Of a stretch of DNA of 64,000 bases, positions 55,257 through 64,000 are shown piece by piece (positions within the stretch are counted from its first letter, which is position 1; the number at the start of each line of letters is the position of its first letter). Where the stretch lies: assembly GCF_014773275.1 (NCBI RefSeq), contig NZ_JACWMW010000002.1, positions 372,001 to 436,000 on the forward strand, in the 5' to 3' direction. This DNA is from Mucilaginibacter rigui (lineage in GTDB: Bacteria; Bacteroidota; Bacteroidia; Sphingobacteriales; Sphingobacteriaceae). The notes under the pieces are model-generated. The model saw nothing but the letters and a program-made list of their open reading frames with translations, was not told the DNA's origin and did not search any database. Both the position numbers and the translations under genes were made by a program.

Positions 55257-56300
55257 ATGCCTGTTTTTAACGATCCGCGTGCGTACGCCAATTACATCAA
55301 ACGGATAAAATTCCGGGACGTTACCCGACCCGATGCGGCGGATATGGCGCATCGCAAAAAATTTATGGCTGCTCATTATAAATTCGAAATGTCCGATAAT
55401 TATAATGCGGAGGATACCCGGTATCAACGGGTAATAGATGAAATTATCGTTGAATTCAAGGGGCAGCTCAATGAAGTTTATCGAAAGGTATTTGATGAAC
55501 ACTTTCACTTCACTACGTTGGAAACGACGACCGTGAATGCGGAAATATCCGTTTATAAACCTAAGGCTTTTTATGCCGTATTTATCAATACGACATTGAT
55601 CGACCTGCTTACAAAAATGGGTAAACTCAGCGCAATTAAATCAAATCCCGAAGCTTTGAAATTCTGTAACCGTTATCCTGGCCGTAAACCGAATGCAGGA
55701 GAGATCAAGGCAATGCGCGATGAATATATTGCGGCGTTTTCCCAGACCAAAAGGGCTGATGGGCCATTTATCGTGCTGGAAGAAAGCTATGCTGTCGCAC
55801 ACTTTGAAATGTTAAATGTTCAGGAGCGCTTTATTATCTTTCACGAGATTGGTCATTTTCTCAATGGTGACTTGATGGAGATTAGTGGTCTCCGCCCATC
55901 AGATATGATATTCCTTAACGAACCCAATCCGAAACATAGGAAGGAATATTTCGCCGACCTGATGGCATTTTTGTTGGTTCTCAAAACAGAGCGCCAGCCC
56001 GTAAGTCCCGAACGAAAGTTTTTTCTGTTAACAACAATGATCACCTTATTTGATACATTTTATTTATTTGATAACAAAGAAAATGTATCACATCCGGATG
56101 CCATTAAGCGACTGTTCTGTCTAAGCGATTATTTTTACGGAGTGCGTTTTACAGAACTTATCCACCAGTCTTATGAAGACTCTACCGCGATGATAAAGGC
56201 TATGAGCATACTCGATCAGATGAAGTCCTCGGAAGACATGATCACGCAGCTTCATGATAAGGCCATGGAAGCAATTACCGGTTGGCTATTGCAAAAATAA
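55257..56300 (+). CDS. second HExxH metallopeptidase-like protein (cluster A)
   Basis: A 347-residue protein, divergent from the 120-residue gene across 78 bp. It has IFHEIGHFLNGDL (about 199-211) as the zinc site and KEYFADLMAFLLVLK (about 229-243) with the third ligand, so it is a full gluzincin. The first 130 residues are basic and helical. It is a distant relative of the protein at 53690-54829: both have HExGH and an E-x-x-[CA]-D helix at similar spacing, but little other likeness. Its start at 55257 is the only ATG with enough upstream room. Confidence 0.7.
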   Translation: MPVFNDPRAYANYIKRIKFRDVTRPDAADMAHRKKFMAAHYKFEMSDNYNAEDTRYQRVIDEIIVEFKGQLNEVYRKVFDEHFHFTTLETTTVNAEISVYKPKAFYAVFINTTLIDLLTKMGKLSAIKSNPEALKFCNRYPGRKPNAGEIKAMRDEYIAAFSQTKRADGPFIVLEESYAVAHFEMLNVQERFIIFHEIGHFLNGDLMEISGLRPSDMIFLNEPNPKHRKEYFADLMAFLLVLKTERQPVSPERKFFLLTTMITLFDTFYLFDNKENVSHPDAIKRLFCLSDYFYGVRFTELIHQSYEDSTAMIKAMSILDQMKSSEDMITQLHDKAMEAITGWLLQK

Positions 56301-56327
56301 GGTCATACTGTTTGTTATTACCCGTTG

Positions 56328-59276
56328 CTAAATATAAGAACCATTTTGCCTGAACAGGTCACGCATATCATCTTTAAGCAGTTTGTAAACCCAGTTTCTG
56401 ATCACGCAAAAATCATCAACTTTGCCTGTGTTGATTTTATCGATCGTTTTTATCTGATTGTGGTAGTCGCTACGCAAAATTTTATCTAGTGAAAACGCTT
56501 CCAGTGAGGATACATCTTCGAACGCCTTTTCCCATGGTACAGGTTCTTTATAGTAAAACTTTGATTGGCCTTCTTTTGACTTGCAGTAACCAAATGAGCC
56601 CCATTTCAGAATATCTAAATCTTTCATATAAAAGAAATAGTCATGCGGCATGGAACTGTAAAAAGAAAACCCGTCTTTAAATGTTGGAAACAGTTGTTCA
56701 ACAAAATCTTTGTAAGAAGATTCCAACGATCTAAAAAAACGCTCAATATAAAGACGCGCCTGTTCTGGACTATATTGATTATTTCTTATCTGCGCGACAT
56801 CTGTCATGCCCTTTTCGTCTTTAACTCTGATAACATCATTAATCGCGATATCCGGCAAAGGTAAGTGATGTGTCTCAATCTTCTCATATCCCTTTTCTTG
56901 CAAGATCGTCACAATCTTAGAAAGTTCTTCTAGAGGTGCGATATCACCTATGATATTTAATTTGGGTATATCAAGATTATTTTTCAAGGCTTGTTCGACC
57001 AAAGAAGTTACCATTTCATAAGGAACATTACTTTCGCGATAATGACGTATAGCTCTGAAACGGCGTATTCGGTTCTGCAAGTCGCTTAAATCTATCGGAT
57101 ATATTTGGTTGAACCGGGGTAAATAAAGATCTACCGGTTTTAGATCAAAGTAAAGGTCTTTGAGGTAATAATAAACGATCAGCGATACCTGCTCTAATAG
57201 CAATACCTCCGAGTTATAGACGCTTAGCCTACCTTTTTGAATAATGTCTTTTAATTTATCAAATACTTGTTTTCGAATAAGCTTATCCTGGTCAGGCTCC
57301 AGTAAAGAGATATGGCTACTGTAAACGCTCTCGACCCCGATCTTATATAACCGGCCTTCGAAGTAATTCCCTTCAAAGGCGTAGCGCAGATCTTCATAAA
57401 TGATCTTGCCTGGTAATTCAGGCGTTATCCGATAAAGAGCATAACCATCATTTTTGATGATATCATGCGGTAGTACGATCCCGATTTCACCTTTCGTCCC
57501 AGGCCTGAATAGCTGCTTAAATGTTCCGAAATTTTCATCAAGGTAGGCATTGTACGCTGTTACGTAATTAAGGGCTTTGTTCTTTTTAAATTCTCGGAAT
57601 ACGTGTTGATGGCTTTCTGAAGCGTTGCTGATGTAAAACGCAATTGCACTCTTTCCAATATAATTATGGTAAAAATCTCCTACGATGTTCGCAAACGCAG
57701 TGTCATCCAGACGATGCAATTTGTAGGTGTGAAAACTGATGATGTAATCCCGGATCTTTGAATAGTAAAAGGATATGTGGTAAGAATCTTCCTTACTATA
57801 TTTTGTCAATAAGTTTCTCGCAAACAGGTCGTCTGGTAAGCCTTTATCTAACGGAAAATTCAAAGCTTCCAGCAGTCGTTCTAATTCTACGCCATCGTCT
57901 TCAAACTCTTCGTGATTAGAGTATTTGAAATTCATTAATATCCTGCCGATCTCTGAAAGTATTCTAAGACCAGACTCAACACCTATACTGGTTTTTCCAA
58001 GAGATTGCTTTAAATAAGCATGAATCAGATGTTTGTCGTCAATTTCCGGTGGAACATCCTTATTACTGTAAACCTCGCTGAATATTCGTAGAAAAAAACC
58101 GTTTTTCAACTCCTTCAATAGCTGATCAGAGATATTTCCCTTGAAGCCAAACGCACTTTTATAAATCGGGATAATTTCTTTGAGTTCTTCATCGCTAAAA
58201 TCTTCCAATAGGTAACCCGGTCGATTATTCAACCGTGGCACCCTCGTTCTAAATTTTAATAATTCTTCATACAAATGAGTTAAATTACCATTGATTTCAA
58301 GCACGCTATTCCAGATACTATCCTTACAGCTCACACAAAGTTTGACGTAATCCAGGTTTTTGATGGCGAGCGCGATCTCGCTAAGTTCAATGGCCAAAGC
58401 TGAACTGATAGTTTCGTCTATGCCATCGATAAATATTAATATCTTTTTGCTAATAAATCGCCCCAATTCATCCAGCTTTTTTAATACCAGTTCACTTTCA
58501 CTTTTACTTGAAAAGACCCCGTTCAGATCATCGGCTATATGCTCCAATGGCGATTTGTTGATAATCGCAGCATTGTAAAAAAATACAAATTTGTCATCCA
58601 GGCACTGTAATGCAAGTGAACACATCGCGTTTGTTTTACCTACACCGGCACTACCCACAATCGCAAAGGCCGATGCTTCAGAATTGACAAATTCTGCGAA
58701 CACAGATCGCAGGTCATTTCTCGGAACGAAAAGCTCCCTAACAAATTTAGCGCTCGGTGAATCTAAATCGCCGACAATTGTCCCCATCCGCTCCTGCACT
58801 TGATTTCTGCAAAATGCTTGTAGGTTTTCATCAGAAAATGAGACAAAGTTTTTAAGTGCTTCGTATCTGATTCTTATATCAACGTCCGTTGCGAGTGTAC
58901 AACCATTCTTCCAGAATTCTGACGCATCAGAGATCTTTTTGCCGGTAAGGTCTTGTTTGGTGATCGTGTCAAAGATCTTTGTGATCTTGCCATTGGTAAC
59001 TATGGTAAAAGGCGCGATTTCATCAAGCGCCCTTGAATATGAAATACCCTGATCGACGTCATCCTGTGAAATGTTATGTTGGTCATTTTTTAATTCGATA
59101 ACAAATAGGTTCTTACCATGTCTTTTACACAGGATATCGGCCCTTCCTTTGATCATTTGGCGGAGTTTCCCCAGTCTGATCGTAAACGATCTCTCCAAGG
59201 ATATCTCGGAAACGTTGAACCCTAAATCATTTAAAAAAGGTAATAATATTTTTCCTCTGATTTCTTCTTCATTCAT
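56328..59276 (-). CDS. HsdR-type nuclease fused to a STAND/NACHT-like NTPase (probable NLR-like defence protein)
   Basis: A 982-residue protein. Residues 1-110 are a type I restriction HsdR_N/PD-(D/E)xK nuclease: D47 in GRADIL, E61 and K63 in IELKN, and the QxxxY motif at 76-80. A P-loop, VGSAGVGKTN, lies near 207-216 and Walker B ILIFIDGIDET near 280-290. A long leucine-rich helical C-terminal half follows. This nuclease-NTPase-sensor order is that of Avs/NLR-like antiphage proteins. It ends 28 bp from the convergent HExxH gene. Confidence 0.75.
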   Translation of the reverse strand: MNEEEIRGKILLPFLNDLGFNVSEISLERSFTIRLGKLRQMIKGRADILCKRHGKNLFVIELKNDQHNISQDDVDQGISYSRALDEIAPFTIVTNGKITKIFDTITKQDLTGKKISDASEFWKNGCTLATDVDIRIRYEALKNFVSFSDENLQAFCRNQVQERMGTIVGDLDSPSAKFVRELFVPRNDLRSVFAEFVNSEASAFAIVGSAGVGKTNAMCSLALQCLDDKFVFFYNAAIINKSPLEHIADDLNGVFSSKSESELVLKKLDELGRFISKKILIFIDGIDETISSALAIELSEIALAIKNLDYVKLCVSCKDSIWNSVLEINGNLTHLYEELLKFRTRVPRLNNRPGYLLEDFSDEELKEIIPIYKSAFGFKGNISDQLLKELKNGFFLRIFSEVYSNKDVPPEIDDKHLIHAYLKQSLGKTSIGVESGLRILSEIGRILMNFKYSNHEEFEDDGVELERLLEALNFPLDKGLPDDLFARNLLTKYSKEDSYHISFYYSKIRDYIISFHTYKLHRLDDTAFANIVGDFYHNYIGKSAIAFYISNASESHQHVFREFKKNKALNYVTAYNAYLDENFGTFKQLFRPGTKGEIGIVLPHDIIKNDGYALYRITPELPGKIIYEDLRYAFEGNYFEGRLYKIGVESVYSSHISLLEPDQDKLIRKQVFDKLKDIIQKGRLSVYNSEVLLLEQVSLIVYYYLKDLYFDLKPVDLYLPRFNQIYPIDLSDLQNRIRRFRAIRHYRESNVPYEMVTSLVEQALKNNLDIPKLNIIGDIAPLEELSKIVTILQEKGYEKIETHHLPLPDIAINDVIRVKDEKGMTDVAQIRNNQYSPEQARLYIERFFRSLESSYKDFVEQLFPTFKDGFSFYSSMPHDYFFYMKDLDILKWGSFGYCKSKEGQSKFYYKEPVPWEKAFEDVSSLEAFSLDKILRSDYHNQIKTIDKINTGKVDDFCVIRNWVYKLLKDDMRDLFRQNGSYI

Positions 59277-59318
59277 TTAGTTAATCGGTTTACTTAGGAT
59301 TTAAACTGATGGACCAAT

Positions 59319-60392
59319 CTATTCTTCGGGCGGACGTTGAAAAACGAGTGCCTTGTTCTCTAGTAAAGCTTTAAAATATGCTGTTCCTTGGAGGCATAGT
59401 TCGCCGACTGTTGCAGGGCTAACTTCTGCGAAATAACGGGCAGCAGTCGTGAATTCTGAATCTTCAACACAAAAAAGTTCAAACGCTTCGCCCGTAGAGA
59501 TACGGAAAAATAAGTAGTGGCCAAGCGCCCACGAGGTGTCAGGTCCCCTGTGATTCAAATGAAGTGTATTGTATTGATAAGCTGCCTCACTTTCACCTTC
59601 CAGACCAGTCTCCCAGCTTTCCATATCGTCCCAAAACCCACTACCCCCTAAATAATCATAATTATTGCGGTACTGGTCAAATAATGCAATGGCTGTAGTA
59701 CCGGCCAACTCTCTAAGCCTTGCGTAAAATGGCTTCATTACTTTTGGATCGAAGTCCCCGTAGTAATCGTTGCGGTCTACTAGATATTTATATTGGCTGT
59801 AAAGTCCGGTAAATAAGAACCCCAGATCATTAAGCGTTAAACGGCTCGGATCAAGATGCTGCGACAATGCATATAGCAAATCATAACTGATCGCGATTCG
59901 ATATTCGCTGTTATGTCTGCGCGCATCCAAATATAACTGCTCATAACGATTTGCCGCAAAATGTTGCTCAATCAATGCCGGGAAACGAAGCAGCAGATTT
60001 TTCAGCTCCTGTCCCTCGATGACTTGGATACGATAATGCTTTTGTGCGCTTATTTGCTCTAACCATATACGGGCATTATTTGTCAAGTAGGAAGAAATAA
60101 GAATTACTAAACAAGCTGGCTGCTCCGCATCGGCCCAGGCGATTTTGGCGTTAAGCTGTTCCGGGGGAACACCTGCTGTGTAATGTTTGCATTCGAAAAA
60201 CCAACGGCAATCCTCCCGGCTTAGCGGTGTCTCCACAGTCCAAATGCCTTCGATATCCCTACCATTGTCTGCGCCGCCCTGTCGCCAGATTAGCTGGCGG
60301 AACCCTAGTTTTAATAACAACTCAAAGCATAACCGCTCGAATTCAGTAGGGCTAAGTTGTTCGAAACGGATATCGTCAGCGGCGTAGAGCAT
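59319..60392 (-). CDS. Mrr-like restriction endonuclease domain protein
   Basis: A 357-residue protein whose first 150 residues fit the Mrr/restriction endonuclease fold: FERLCFELLLKLGF, the catalytic Asp in GGADNGRDIEG, and E-x-K in WFFECKHYTAG (about 66-76). The second half has no recognised domain (YLDARRHNSEYRIAISYDLL onward, many aromatic residues) and may sense or regulate. It lies 42 bp from the STAND gene and 82 bp from the helicase gene on the same strand, and could be a stand-alone modification-dependent nuclease. Confidence 0.75.
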   Translation of the reverse strand: MLYAADDIRFEQLSPTEFERLCFELLLKLGFRQLIWRQGGADNGRDIEGIWTVETPLSREDCRWFFECKHYTAGVPPEQLNAKIAWADAEQPACLVILISSYLTNNARIWLEQISAQKHYRIQVIEGQELKNLLLRFPALIEQHFAANRYEQLYLDARRHNSEYRIAISYDLLYALSQHLDPSRLTLNDLGFLFTGLYSQYKYLVDRNDYYGDFDPKVMKPFYARLRELAGTTAIALFDQYRNNYDYLGGSGFWDDMESWETGLEGESEAAYQYNTLHLNHRGPDTSWALGHYLFFRISTGEAFELFCVEDSEFTTAARYFAEVSPATVGELCLQGTAYFKALLENKALVFQRPPEE

Positions 60393-60474
60393 ACATAATC
60401 AAAGTAAGTAAACAAAGATAATTTATAAGGTTCTAAAAGATGTAGTTCGGGGCGGATTCTCGAACACCCACCTG

Positions 60475-63400
60475 TTATAACTCACGCAAGACATACAAAA
60501 AATAAGCTGGGTAAAGGCTTATGGCCTGTTGGACGGCCTCATTTTCAGCCCGGATAGCTTCCCGCAGCCTATATCGCTGGATAGGGAAGTCCGGGAATTT
60601 TAGGGCGAGCTCCTGCGCCAGCACCCGGTCAGCGAAACCTTGTTCGTAAAACGCGATCGCCAAGGCGGTCGGCAAACCATACTTCAGCTGTTTCTGTAAT
60701 AACTGCAGGTGAGCAATTAACTGCTCTTGGTCATCATTCCCCCTCAATAAGAGTAACTCCGTGACCGCGTTCACGATGAGCGTACTGTCAAATCCGAATG
60801 CGCCTTCGACGATATCGATCACCGTTTCCAGCTTGACTTGGCCGCGCCGGGACCCTTGCGCGAGGTAGGCCTGGCTGTTAAATAAGGCCGTCAACAGCTG
60901 GTGATAAGGCTGACCACTGATCCACATTCTGGCCAAGCCTTGCCGGAGTGCTACAGGAGTTAATTTATTGAGGTTATTATGCGTCAAATGACCGGCTAAT
61001 AAGGGCCAAAGTAGGACCAGTAATTCTTCCGGCGTATCCGTTTCCAGTAATCCAGCTTCATGTACCTCCAGCCAAGCCTCTATCTGCAGGAGCTCACTCA
61101 CGCCCAGTAAGGTCCGGCCGTAACGGGCTTTTTGATTTGCCGCGGGCAGGTCGGTACGGATGCGGCCAGCAAGCAATTCGAAGACCGCCACCAGTTCTTC
61201 CTGTTGCTCCTTATCCATGAGCTGGTAGGCAAGCGTGGATGCCGCCAGGGCTGCCACTCCTTCTTCGTCGGCTTCGATATCATTACTGGCCCAATGGGCC
61301 AGCAGGTAGCTTTCGATGGCCGACAGGATCGCAAGCCGGTGAGCGATCTGCCGGGCGGTATTCTCCAGGGTAAAGGCCACATTAACGCGGCGCTGAACGA
61401 CCTCTGCCACAAAAGCGTTCACCTCGGCCGCACCGGCGATATAGGCAGCCACGAGTGCCGGCACATCGATCGGGCGTTCAAAGTTCCCCGTAGCGCTTTT
61501 GACCGGATCGAAGAGCGTCAGGATGGTGCTCGAGCAGGGTTCCGAACGGCGTGGATCAAGTAGGCCCTTGGCGAGTCCCCAATTATAGTTGTCATGATGA
61601 TAGGTTTTATCATCATAGATCTCCGGGTCGGTGAACAGGATCGTGCCCTCGGTATAGATGCCGGCACGGCCGGCACGCCCAATCAGGTTATGAAAGTCCC
61701 GGGTCTTGATCCTTTCCTGCGCCTGGTAAAAACCGGTCACTAATAAGTATTTGAGAGGCAGGTTTACGCCCTGGGCCAGGGTGGACGTGCAGATCAGGAA
61801 GCGGATATGGCCCTGCTGCATGGCATATTCAATCGCTAAGCGAACACCCTGGGGTGTAAAGCCGCTATGCGCGAACACACCGATCTCACAGTTGCGGGTC
61901 AGCGCATGGGTGGCGCCGAAATGCCGTTCATGCAGCAGGTTCAGCCGGGTGAGTTCGGCAGCGTCGGCTAAAGCCGATGGCCAGTTTTGGGTATAGTTCC
62001 GGACGCGCAGGTCATCGATCAGTTCATTGGTGGTGCTGACGACCGCTTTGGTCCCACAAAAGATGGCGACTGCGCCGTTCTTGACCAGCTTGAGGCCAAG
62101 ATAAACCGCTACCGCACGGCCATTGCCTGCCTCGGGGAACACCCGGTCCCGCAACTCCCGGGGTTTGCGCTGGAGGGTTTCCCGCCGCAGGACGCGCGGC
62201 ACGAAAAAGTCGTCGGTATCCGGGTCATCCGGCAATACGTATTCGATCCTCCCCTGGGCCGTATTCCAGCTGGTAAAGCCCACAGTACGGTAAGTAGGCA
62301 ACAGGTCGCCGCCGTTCACGATAACTCGTTCGGGTCCGATCAGCCAGTCGCCGATCTCTTCGGCATTGCGAATTACAGCCGAAATAAGCACGATTTGGGT
62401 CTCCGAGGCAATGACCGAACGCAAGGAAGATAGCAGCAGTTCATAAGTGACTCCGCGAATGCCGCTGTCGAACTGGTGGCCTTCATCATAGATGAGCAAT
62501 CCGACAAGAGCCGCAAGCTCCCGTAACTGGCGCAGCATGTAAAGTAATTTCTCAGGGGTAAGCACCAAAACTAAGCGTTGCTGGCCGCCGGCCAGGCCCT
62601 CTTCCAGTTCGATGTCTGCTTGGAACGCGTCTGATGGTGCGTCAATACGAATATCTTCGTCCCGAAAGGCGTGGTGAAGCGTCTGTTTGATCTCATTACA
62701 AAGCGCCTTGAATGGCGCCACAATCACGGTGAGCGGTTGCTCTGAGATCAGAAGGTGTGCGCGGATGATCAGCTCAATGGAACGGGTCTTGCCAGCACTG
62801 GTCGGCATTTGCACTACCGCAGAATTGCCGCTGTACACGCCCATTTCACCCAGGAGAGCCTGTGCGGGCCAGAGTTCACGGATGAAGCCTTTTTTAATAA
62901 TAGCATTGCGCCAATCGTTCTTACCGGTGCCAGTGTACCGGGGTAACAGCCGCCAGCTGGCCTGGCGGAAGCGCCGCTTGAGTACGCTCATGGCAGTATC
63001 GATAAGTAACAGTTCGCGGTCCGAGCCGTGCTGATAGACTTGCCGGCGCAAAGCTTTCATTAAGCGCAAACAGGTCTTGCGTCCTTGGCCGTTTCTGAAA
63101 TAGCGCCGGTACGCCTTGCGGATGCGCCGGAGCTGTTGGCGGTAATCCTGGGACATTGGCGGCATTTTTTTAAAAGGGTCTTTGAGGAAGCCGAACAGTA
63201 AATATTCCAGGCCACTGCCGCCAAGATCGGGGAAATCGCCGATTTGCTGGACCAATACACTGGAACTGCCGGGCAGATCGGCCAAATAATAAGCGGCGGC
63301 GCATAAGAGCAATAGGTAGTTGCCGGGTGTCTGGGTGAGTCGCGACTGCAAAAAAGCATCAAAGAATTGTGCAGAGAAGAGCACATTCTTTTTCTCTTCC

Positions 63401-63597
63401 GAAGGTAGTGGCCTTTTCCCGTTTGAACGATTATTGAGATCGCCGAGGATGCCAATCGTGATCAGTAACAATTCTTCCGGGTGCTGGGGAATGTTGTTAA
63501 AGTCCTGCTCAGCGACCTCATATTCGTACATTTTGGCGCGGGCTCGGGTCACTCCGAGCAAACGCACCGAATTTGCTTCAGGCTTCATCGGCAGCAA
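60475..63597 (-). CDS. superfamily 2 helicase, HamB-like (Hachiman-type defence)
   Basis: A 1040-residue SF2 helicase. Motif I is VQMPTSAGKTRSIELI (about 262-277), motif II is the DEGH box in LIYDEGHQFDSGIRG, motif III is LISAVIRNAEE, and motif VI is NLIGRAGRAGIYTEG (about 635-650). Long helical flanks on both sides are as expected of HamB. It overlaps the upstream DUF1837-like gene by 20 bp, which fits the HamA-HamB operon of Hachiman, where the helicase senses damaged DNA and frees the HamA nuclease. Confidence 0.8.
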   Translation of the reverse strand: MLPMKPEANSVRLLGVTRARAKMYEYEVAEQDFNNIPQHPEELLLITIGILGDLNNRSNGKRPLPSEEKKNVLFSAQFFDAFLQSRLTQTPGNYLLLLCAAAYYLADLPGSSSVLVQQIGDFPDLGGSGLEYLLFGFLKDPFKKMPPMSQDYRQQLRRIRKAYRRYFRNGQGRKTCLRLMKALRRQVYQHGSDRELLLIDTAMSVLKRRFRQASWRLLPRYTGTGKNDWRNAIIKKGFIRELWPAQALLGEMGVYSGNSAVVQMPTSAGKTRSIELIIRAHLLISEQPLTVIVAPFKALCNEIKQTLHHAFRDEDIRIDAPSDAFQADIELEEGLAGGQQRLVLVLTPEKLLYMLRQLRELAALVGLLIYDEGHQFDSGIRGVTYELLLSSLRSVIASETQIVLISAVIRNAEEIGDWLIGPERVIVNGGDLLPTYRTVGFTSWNTAQGRIEYVLPDDPDTDDFFVPRVLRRETLQRKPRELRDRVFPEAGNGRAVAVYLGLKLVKNGAVAIFCGTKAVVSTTNELIDDLRVRNYTQNWPSALADAAELTRLNLLHERHFGATHALTRNCEIGVFAHSGFTPQGVRLAIEYAMQQGHIRFLICTSTLAQGVNLPLKYLLVTGFYQAQERIKTRDFHNLIGRAGRAGIYTEGTILFTDPEIYDDKTYHHDNYNWGLAKGLLDPRRSEPCSSTILTLFDPVKSATGNFERPIDVPALVAAYIAGAAEVNAFVAEVVQRRVNVAFTLENTARQIAHRLAILSAIESYLLAHWASNDIEADEEGVAALAASTLAYQLMDKEQQEELVAVFELLAGRIRTDLPAANQKARYGRTLLGVSELLQIEAWLEVHEAGLLETDTPEELLVLLWPLLAGHLTHNNLNKLTPVALRQGLARMWISGQPYHQLLTALFNSQAYLAQGSRRGQVKLETVIDIVEGAFGFDSTLIVNAVTELLLLRGNDDQEQLIAHLQLLQKQLKYGLPTALAIAFYEQGFADRVLAQELALKFPDFPIQRYRLREAIRAENEAVQQAISLYPAYFLYVLREL

Positions 63598-64000
63598 TTT
63601 CGTATAAATGGTGTACTAGATCCATAAGGTCATCGCCCTTGATAAGGATCAGGAAAAGGTTTTGCTGATGCGGGTGGACGGAAGTATCAGCATCCGTGAT
63701 GGCTGTTGGGCCATAAGCGGCGTTTGTAAATAACGCGGCGGCACCGAAATTGCTCTGGTAAGGTTTGCCCGCCTTGTCCTGAAACCGCTCAACTAGCGCA
63801 CACTGATCTTTTTCGCCTTTATCATACAAGCGTTGTTTCATCGCATTCAGGGATTCAGCCAAGCGTAAGGGATCAGATACCGACCCGTCGATCGCATCCT
63901 GTAGCCGCGCTTTAGGCGCAGTGCCGGAGAACTGGGCCTTGGCTTCGATTACGGTCAAAATATCCTGCGGGGTCTGGTGCTCGTCATACAAGAGAAAGCC
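63578..64000 (-). CDS. HamA-like (DUF1837) nuclease, partial, 5' end outside window
   Basis: The C-terminal about 140 residues of a protein entering from the right edge; the first full codons read GFLLYDEHQTPQDILTVIEAK with no true start in the window. The E-A-K in VIEAKAQFSG is consistent with the PD-(D/E)xK active site of HamA, and the end FLILIKGDDLMDLVHHLYEI fits the C-terminal strand and helix of DUF1837. Its stop overlaps the HamB-like start by 20 bp. The diagnosis rests mainly on this operon with the helicase. Confidence 0.65.
   Translation of the reverse strand, partial: GFLLYDEHQTPQDILTVIEAKAQFSGTAPKARLQDAIDGSVSDPLRLAESLNAMKQRLYDKGEKDQCALVERFQDKAGKPYQSNFGAAALFTNAAYGPTAITDADTSVHPHQQNLFLILIKGDDLMDLVHHLYEIAADEA

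Noticed and set aside
59319..63597. A type I or type III restriction-modification system
   Set aside because: No methyltransferase or specificity subunit is present; the nuclease and helicase genes fit Mrr-like and Hachiman-type proteins better.

Overview
The window looks like a chromosomal segment of a Bacteroidota bacterium of the Sphingobacteriaceae type (Mucilaginibacter/Pedobacter-like). This rests on family content (a DUF5687 ABC permease, MacB-like permease with Bacteroidetes architecture, HopJ-family protein, cyanophycin genes), on a tRNA promoter of the Bacteroidota -33 TTG / -7 TAnnTTTG form, and on scarce Shine-Dalgarno sequences. The genus is an inference.

Positions 1-43,720 are core-like chromosome. 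They hold, in order: a 2Fe-2S ferredoxin with its NADPH reductase and a MarR regulator; a tail-specific protease; a divergent cyanophycin locus (beta-aspartyl peptidase and cyanophycinase facing cyanophycin synthetase); DNA-repair genes (AlkA-like glycosylase, RarA, later exonuclease III); a two-gene ABC exporter; a formylglycine-generating-enzyme-like pseudogene with one nonsense codon; gltX; a five-gene Anbu cluster (circularly permuted ATP-grasp, alpha-E, two transglutaminase-like proteins, Anbu protease); small secreted or membrane proteins; a possible Cry-toxin-like gene split at a T7 run; a cation/proton antiporter; an acyltransferase; a large ABC permease; and a xylose operon (xylB, xylA, sodium/sugar symporter). 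REP-like inverted repeats sit in several intergenic gaps.

At 43,898 there is tRNA-Asp(GTC). A tyrosine recombinase starts 250 bp behind it, and from there to the right end (20 kb) the window reads as an integrated mobilizable or conjugative island. Its left part has the integrase, an excisionase-like HTH protein, a MobC/relaxase pair with a likely oriT, and an XRE regulator. Between them lies the most notable locus: an ECF-type sigma factor translationally coupled to a Cas12f/TnpB-like protein that lacks the RuvC catalytic residues and the C-terminal zinc-finger/RuvC-III part, followed by a structured non-coding stretch that looks like a single guide RNA. This is the gene order expected for RNA-guided transcription (sigma plus nuclease-dead Cas12f), not for CRISPR immunity or transposition.

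The right part of the island (50.4-64 kb) is a dense defence cargo: a GHKL ATPase with a PD-(D/E)xK-like end, an Abi_C abortive-infection protein, a cluster of two HExxH metallopeptidase-like proteins with a small EACC1-like adaptor candidate, an HsdR-nuclease/STAND NTPase, an Mrr-like nuclease, and a HamB/HamA (Hachiman-type) pair that runs off the right edge. The distal end of the island is not in the window.
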